A DNA stretch of 64,000 nucleotides from Streptomyces chattanoogensis (lineage in GTDB: Bacteria; Actinomycetota; Actinomycetes; Streptomycetales; Streptomycetaceae). The translations under genes were made by a program, and so were the position numbers. The stretch lies in contig NZ_LGKG01000137.1 of NCBI RefSeq assembly GCF_001294335.1, positions 91,567 to 155,566 of the forward strand, read 5' to 3'. Position 1 is the stretch's first letter, and each line of letters begins with the position of its first letter. This document shows, piece after piece, positions 60,004 through 64,000 of this stretch. The notes under the pieces are model-generated. The model was not told the DNA's origin and ran no database searches. It saw nothing but the letters and a program-made list of their open reading frames with translations.

Positions 60004-60039
60004 CCCGGCCCGCCGGCCGTCCGCCACCGGCGGGCCGGG
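60004..60039. terminator. GC-rich hairpin between NRPS2 and salicylate synthase
   Basis: CCCGGCCCGCCGG (60004-60016) and CCGGCGGGCCGGG (60027-60039) pair exactly around a 10-base loop. It could attenuate transcription so that the salicylate genes are expressed below the NRPS genes, or act as an mRNA stabiliser. No separate promoter is obvious before 60068. Confidence 0.55.
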
Positions 60040-60067
60040 GCCCCTCATTCATCCCCAGGAGTACGTT

Positions 60068-61438
60068 GTGCCGCAGACTTATCAAAAGACCCTGGTCAAG
60101 GGACCTTTCGACCCACTGGCTGTGGTCACTCAGCTGGTCTCTTCCGGCCTGCTCACGGACTACGTGGTGTACGAGCGCGGGGAGCGCTGGCACGTCGCGG
60201 GAAATCCGCTGGGGGACCTCCGCGTGGACGCACGCGGGGTACGTAGCACGTTGGGCGGCTGCGCAGCCGCCGAGCCGTGGTCGGGTGCCGCACCGTGGGA
60301 CCTGGTGCGGTCCGCAATCGCCGCAGCGCCGATCGCCGACTGGAACGCCTACGGCTGGATCGCCTTCGAACTCGCGAGCCGCCCGGCCGCGATGGCGGAG
60401 GACGAGATCCTCGCCCACCTGATGATCCCGCGTACGGAGGTCCAGGTGACCCGGGACGAGGCGCTGATCCGCAGCGTCGACGCGGAAGTGGCCCAGTCCG
60501 TACGGAAACTGCTCACCGATCTGCCCGCGTGCCCGGCCCCGCCCGATGCCGTGCCCATCGACGTCCACAGTCCCATCGAGGAAGACGCCTACCGCGACGG
60601 AGTGACCCACGCGGTGTCGGAAATCGCCCGGGGCCGACTGCAGAAGGTCATCCTTTCCCGCTGCGTGCCCATCCCGTTCCCCGTCGATCTGCCCGCCACC
60701 TACGCGCTGGGCCGCGCCCACAACACCCCGGCCCGCTCGTTCCTCCTCGACCTGGGCGGCTGGCAGGCGGCGGGCTTCAGCCCCGAGACGGTGATCGAGG
60801 TCGATGCGGCCGGGACGACGTCGACACAGCCCCTGGCGGGCACGCGTGCGCTCACCGGCAACGCGGACAGGGACGAGGCACTGCGCACGGAGCTGCTGTC
60901 GGACCCGAAGGAGATCTACGAACACGCGACATCGGTCAAGCTCGCCTGCGACGAGCTGGCCGCCGTCAGCAGCCCGGAAGCCACGCGGGTCGGCGAATTC
61001 TTCACCGTCAAACCGCGCGGCAGTGTGCAGCACCTGGCGTCCCGCGTCACCACGACCCTGGCCGACGGCCGGACGGCATGGGACGCGCTGGGTTCGGTCT
61101 TCCCGCCAGTGACGGCCTCCGGCATTCCCAAGTCCGCCGCGTACGAGCTGATCGAGGAGCTGGAGGCCGAGCCGCGCGGCCTGTACGCGGGCACCGTGCT
61201 CATGGCCGGATCCGACGGCTCCCTGGACGCGGCGCTGGTGCTGCGCGCCGTCTACCAACGCGACGGCCGGGCGTGGCTGCGCGCGGGGGCGGGCGTGGTC
61301 GCCGGCTCCCGTCCCGCCCGGGAGCACGAGGAGACCTGCGAAAAGCTCCACAGCGTCGCGCCGTACGTGGTACCGGCCCAGCACGGCGATCCCTTGACCG
61401 TGGCCCCAACTCACCGGATGGACAAGAAGGTTGCTTGA
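60068..61438 (+). CDS. Salicylate synthase (Irp9/MbtI/YbtS-type)
   Basis: A 456-aa chorismate-utilising enzyme; GTG 60068 with CCAGGAG upstream. It converts chorismate through isochorismate to salicylate plus pyruvate. Motifs: LQKVILSRCVPIPF, AAGFSPETVIEVDAAG, PLAGTRALTGNADRDEALR, LLSDPKEIYEHATSVKLA (catalytic and Mg ligands), KPRGSVQHLASRVTT, FPPVTASGIPKSAAYELIEE, LRAGAGVVAGSRPAREHEET. Length is normal for the family. It supplies the aryl cap. The stop lies just before the ligase ATG. Confidence 0.93.
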   Translation: MPQTYQKTLVKGPFDPLAVVTQLVSSGLLTDYVVYERGERWHVAGNPLGDLRVDARGVRSTLGGCAAAEPWSGAAPWDLVRSAIAAAPIADWNAYGWIAFELASRPAAMAEDEILAHLMIPRTEVQVTRDEALIRSVDAEVAQSVRKLLTDLPACPAPPDAVPIDVHSPIEEDAYRDGVTHAVSEIARGRLQKVILSRCVPIPFPVDLPATYALGRAHNTPARSFLLDLGGWQAAGFSPETVIEVDAAGTTSTQPLAGTRALTGNADRDEALRTELLSDPKEIYEHATSVKLACDELAAVSSPEATRVGEFFTVKPRGSVQHLASRVTTTLADGRTAWDALGSVFPPVTASGIPKSAAYELIEELEAEPRGLYAGTVLMAGSDGSLDAALVLRAVYQRDGRAWLRAGAGVVAGSRPAREHEETCEKLHSVAPYVVPAQHGDPLTVAPTHRMDKKVA

Positions 61439-61439
61439 G

Positions 61440-63053
61440 ATGCTGGACGGATGTGTCGGCTGGCCGGAGGACTTTGCGGCGCGCTACCGAGAACGCGGCT
61501 ACTGGCAGGGCAGGACCCTCGGTTCCCTTCTACGGGAGCGCGCCAAGGCGGTGCCGGACCACACCGCCGTCGTCGACGGGGCGCGCAGGTGGACGTACCG
61601 CCAACTGGACGACCGGGCCGACCGGCTGGCCTCCGGGCTGCACGGCCGGGGCATCACCGCCGGTGACCGGGTACTGATGCAGCTACCGAACGTCGCCGAG
61701 TTCCTCGCCTTGTCTTTCGCGCTCTTCCGGCTGGGTGCGGTGCCGGTGATGGCACTCCCCGCGCACCGGGAGACCGAGATCGTTCACCTGGCACGGCTGT
61801 CGGAAGCCACGGCGTACGTCATCCCGGACACGCACCTGGGCTTCGATCACCGGGTGCTCGCCCGGACGGTGTGCGCCGAGGTGCCCAGCGTGCGCCATGT
61901 GCTGGTCGTCGGAGAGCCCGAGGAGTTCACGGCGCTGTCGGCGGTCGGGGCGAAGGACGATGGGGCTCCGGTTACGGAGCCCCACCCATCGGCAGTGGCC
62001 GTGCTGTTGCTGTCCGGGGGCACCACGGGCATACCCAAGTTGATCCCTCGTACGCACGACGACTACGCGTACAACGCCATCGCCAGCGCCGTGGTGGCCG
62101 GCCTGGACGCCACCACGCGCTATCTGGTGGCCCTGCCGATCGCCCACAACTTTCCCCTGGCCTGCCCCGGCGTGCTCGGCACCCTGCACGCCGGCGGCAC
62201 GGTCGTCCTGTCTCCCACCCCCAGCCCGGACGACGCCTTCCAGCTCATCGAGCGGGAACGGATCACGGTCACCGCGCTGGTCCCGCCGCTGGCCCTGCTG
62301 TGGCTGGAGGCGGCGGAGTGGGCGGAGTTCGACCTCGGCAGCCTGGAGCTGCTCCAGGTGGGCGGGTCCCGGCTCAAGACAGGGACAGCGGCCCGCATCG
62401 GCCCCATGCTGGGGTGCGGGCTGCAGCAGGTGTTCGGCATGGCCGAGGGACTGCTCAACTACACCCGGCTCGACGACCCCGAGCCACTGGTACTGGAGAC
62501 GCAGGGCCGACCGCTCGCCGGGGACGACGAACTGCGGATCGTCGACGCCGACGACCGTGAGGTGACACCCGGCGAGGTCGGCGAGCTGCTGGTGCGCGGC
62601 CCGTACACGCTGCGCGGCTACTACCGGGCCGAGGAGCACAACCCTACGGCCTTCACGCCCGACGGCTTCTACCGCAGCGGCGACCTCGTACGGCAACTGC
62701 CCAGCGGACACCTCGTGGTGGAGGGACGCATCAAGGACGTCATCAACCGGGGCGGGGAGAAGGTCCCCGTGGAGGAGGTCGAGAACCTGCTGCTGAGCCA
62801 CCCCGCCGTGCACGACGTCGCCATTGTCGGCATTCCGGACGAGGCTCTGGGGGAGCGTAGTTGCGCCTGCGTCATCGCACACGGTCCCCCACCCACGCGC
62901 GCGGGGTTGAACTCCCATCTCACCCGCAGCGGCCTGGCCGCCTTCAAACTGCCGGACGAGGTAAGAATGTTGGCCTCCTTCCCGCGGACGAGCCTGGGCA
63001 AAGTCAACAAGCGGGCCCTGGCCGAGCAGATAGCCAGGAGCGTGGCGCGGTGA
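61440..63053 (+). CDS. Salicyl-AMP ligase (YbtE/PchD-type)
   Basis: A 537-aa adenylate-forming enzyme. ATG 61440 (MLDGCVGWPEDFAARY) is preferred to TTG 61431, which overlaps the upstream stop region. LLLSGGTTGIPKLIPRTH (P-loop), ALPIAHNFPLACPGVLG (aryl-acid pocket; the Asn after His is typical of DHB/salicylate ligases), QVFGMAEGLLNYTRLDDP, VEGRIKDVINRGGEKVPVEE and TSLGKVNKRAL (catalytic Lys) are all present. It activates salicylate with ATP and loads it on the first carrier domain of NRPS1. Confidence 0.92.
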   Translation: MLDGCVGWPEDFAARYRERGYWQGRTLGSLLRERAKAVPDHTAVVDGARRWTYRQLDDRADRLASGLHGRGITAGDRVLMQLPNVAEFLALSFALFRLGAVPVMALPAHRETEIVHLARLSEATAYVIPDTHLGFDHRVLARTVCAEVPSVRHVLVVGEPEEFTALSAVGAKDDGAPVTEPHPSAVAVLLLSGGTTGIPKLIPRTHDDYAYNAIASAVVAGLDATTRYLVALPIAHNFPLACPGVLGTLHAGGTVVLSPTPSPDDAFQLIERERITVTALVPPLALLWLEAAEWAEFDLGSLELLQVGGSRLKTGTAARIGPMLGCGLQQVFGMAEGLLNYTRLDDPEPLVLETQGRPLAGDDELRIVDADDREVTPGEVGELLVRGPYTLRGYYRAEEHNPTAFTPDGFYRSGDLVRQLPSGHLVVEGRIKDVINRGGEKVPVEEVENLLLSHPAVHDVAIVGIPDEALGERSCACVIAHGPPPTRAGLNSHLTRSGLAAFKLPDEVRMLASFPRTSLGKVNKRALAEQIARSVAR

Positions 63054-64000
63054 CCGAGAGCGAGAAGAGGGCCGAAAGCGGCCTCGGGACCATACGGGAA
63101 CTGGTGGCGCTGTCCCCGGCCGTCCGCAGGCGTCTGCTGCGCGCGGCACTGCTCGGGGTCCTCGGCGGGGTCGGCGGAGTGGTCGGCCTGGTGTGTGCGG
63201 CGTTCGCGGTCGGTGAGCTCTTTGCCGCCGAACCGTCGGGGTCGGTCGTGGCCTGGTGGAGCTGCGGCGCGCTGGTTGGCCTGCTCGTGGGCTTCGGTGC
63301 CAGGTGGCTGGCCGAGCACATGGCACACGAGGCGAGTTACGAGCTGGAGGTGGTGCTCCGCCGCGCGTTGGCGGACGCCCTGGCGCGTATGCCGCTGGGT
63401 GAGGTGCAGCGGCTGGGTGCGGGCCGGATCAAGAAGGTCGTGCAGGACGATGTGAAGTCGCTGCACAACGTGGTCGCGGACGCGCTGCCGTTCGTCGGCT
63501 CCGGCCTCGCCCAGCCACTGGCCGCCGCCATCGCGCTCGGAGTGGTGCAGTGGCGGCTGCTGCTCGCCGCGCTGATCGTCGTGCCGATCGCCGTCGTCTG
63601 TCTGTCGTTGCTGACCCGCGACCATGCCGCACAGCGGGCGCGCTACAACGACGCGAACGAGAACATCAACGCGGCGGTGGTCGAGTTCGTGCAGGGAATG
63701 CCGGTGGTGCGGACTTTCGACGACGGGCAGGGGTCCTTCCGCCGATTCGCCGATGCGGTCGACGAGTTCACCGAGGCGGTCGCCGGCTGGCTGGCGACCT
63801 CGCGGTCCGGGGGGCTGCTGCACCGGCTGTTCATCGTGCCGCTGCCCACGCTGCTGATCCTTTCCGCCACCGGCCTGCCGATGCTGGTGGCCGACTGGAT
63901 CTCGGTCACCGATTTCCTGCTCGCCCTGATGATCGGGGCGATGCCCATCGAGGCGGCCGGTCCGCTGATGCACCTGGCGAACTACATCAACGATGCGAAG
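63050..64000 (+). CDS. ABC transporter, membrane domain (YbtP/YbtQ-like; 3' end outside window)
   Basis: GTG 63050 overlaps the ligase stop (GTGA), and the frame stays open to the window edge (317 residues). It is a type IV ABC membrane domain: VRRRLLRAALLGVLGGVGGV, ARWLAEHMAHEASYELEVVL, LGEVQRLGAGRIKKVVQDDV, KSLHNVVADALPFVGSGLAQ, NAAVVEFVQGMPVVRTFDDG. The ATPase domain would follow outside the window. Pairs like this (YbtPQ, IrtAB) import metal-siderophore complexes or strip the metal at the inner membrane; a partner half-transporter is expected next. Confidence 0.85.
   Translation, partial: MTESEKRAESGLGTIRELVALSPAVRRRLLRAALLGVLGGVGGVVGLVCAAFAVGELFAAEPSGSVVAWWSCGALVGLLVGFGARWLAEHMAHEASYELEVVLRRALADALARMPLGEVQRLGAGRIKKVVQDDVKSLHNVVADALPFVGSGLAQPLAAAIALGVVQWRLLLAALIVVPIAVVCLSLLTRDHAAQRARYNDANENINAAVVEFVQGMPVVRTFDDGQGSFRRFADAVDEFTEAVAGWLATSRSGGLLHRLFIVPLPTLLILSATGLPMLVADWISVTDFLLALMIGAMPIEAAGPLMHLANYINDAK

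Noticed and set aside
55841..61414. Very long open frames on the minus strand opposite NRPS2 and the salicylate synthase
   Set aside because: They mirror the GC-rich third positions of the plus-strand genes, show no recognisable domain and lack ribosome binding sites.
1..64000. CRISPR array
   Set aside because: No regularly spaced repeats and no cas genes seen.

Overview
High GC content, GC-rich third codon positions, many GTG starts with ATGA/GTGA stop-start overlaps, and the gene content (SpoIIE/GAF/PAS phosphatase, F420-type luciferase-like oxidoreductase, CmtR-like regulator, thiazoline NRPSs) point to Streptomyces or a close relative. The window has three parts.

(1) About 1-22,550 is an accessory, mobile and partly decayed region. 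It opens with a Tn554-like recombinase operon: three tyrosine recombinases (the first cut by the window edge, the second split by an in-frame TAG) and a DUF6262 protein. A cytosine-C5 DNA methyltransferase and a protein with two DnaB-N-like domains follow. Then come a GIY-YIG gene broken by two TAG codons, an IS5-type element, two small redox/regulator modules (LLM oxidoreductase + NmrA + divergent TetR; flavodoxin-fold quinone reductase + divergent AraC), an internally deleted IS plus an orphan end of the same IS, three small hypothetical genes, a PAS-GAF-PP2C phosphatase, a NucS-like/DUF5655 protein, the 5' half of a tRNA-Arg(TCT), and a decayed IS6-type element.

(2) About 22,600-33,340 handles metals. 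It has a CmtR-like repressor with a short CDF transporter, relics of further metal genes, a cysteine-synthase-like enzyme split by a frameshift from its rhodanese part, and one tight minus-strand operon running znuA-znuC-znuB-DUF1490(PacL-like)-CtpC-like P-type ATPase. A conserved small protein and a His-rich CDF transporter lie divergently.

(3) About 33,340-64,000 is a metallophore biosynthesis and transport cluster. Two near-identical palindromes of the Streptomyces Zur-box type lie at 33335-33349 and 41235-41249. The first precedes a peptide/opine-type ABC importer (lipoprotein, permease, and a permease fused to two ATPases) and a type II thioesterase. The second lies between an MFS exporter and the NRPS operon. 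The NRPS line reads ArCP-Cy-A-T-Cy-A(embedded degenerate MT-like domain)-T, then docking-Cy-A(embedded MT)-T-TE. Around it are a saccharopine-dehydrogenase-like reductase, a thiazolinyl imide reductase fused to a methyltransferase, a VOC protein, a BBE-like flavoprotein, salicylate synthase, salicyl-AMP ligase and an ABC transporter that runs off the right edge. The likely product is a salicyl-capped, multi-thiazoline/thiazolidine zinc chelator related to coelibactin, yersiniabactin and pyochelin. The znu operon, CDF pumps and P-type ATPase next to it would balance zinc import and export.

The least conventional parts are the reductase-methyltransferase fusion, the permease-ATPase-ATPase fusion, the off-consensus first A-domain pocket, the cysteine thioesterase, and a zinc importer co-transcribed with a PacL/CtpC-type exporter.
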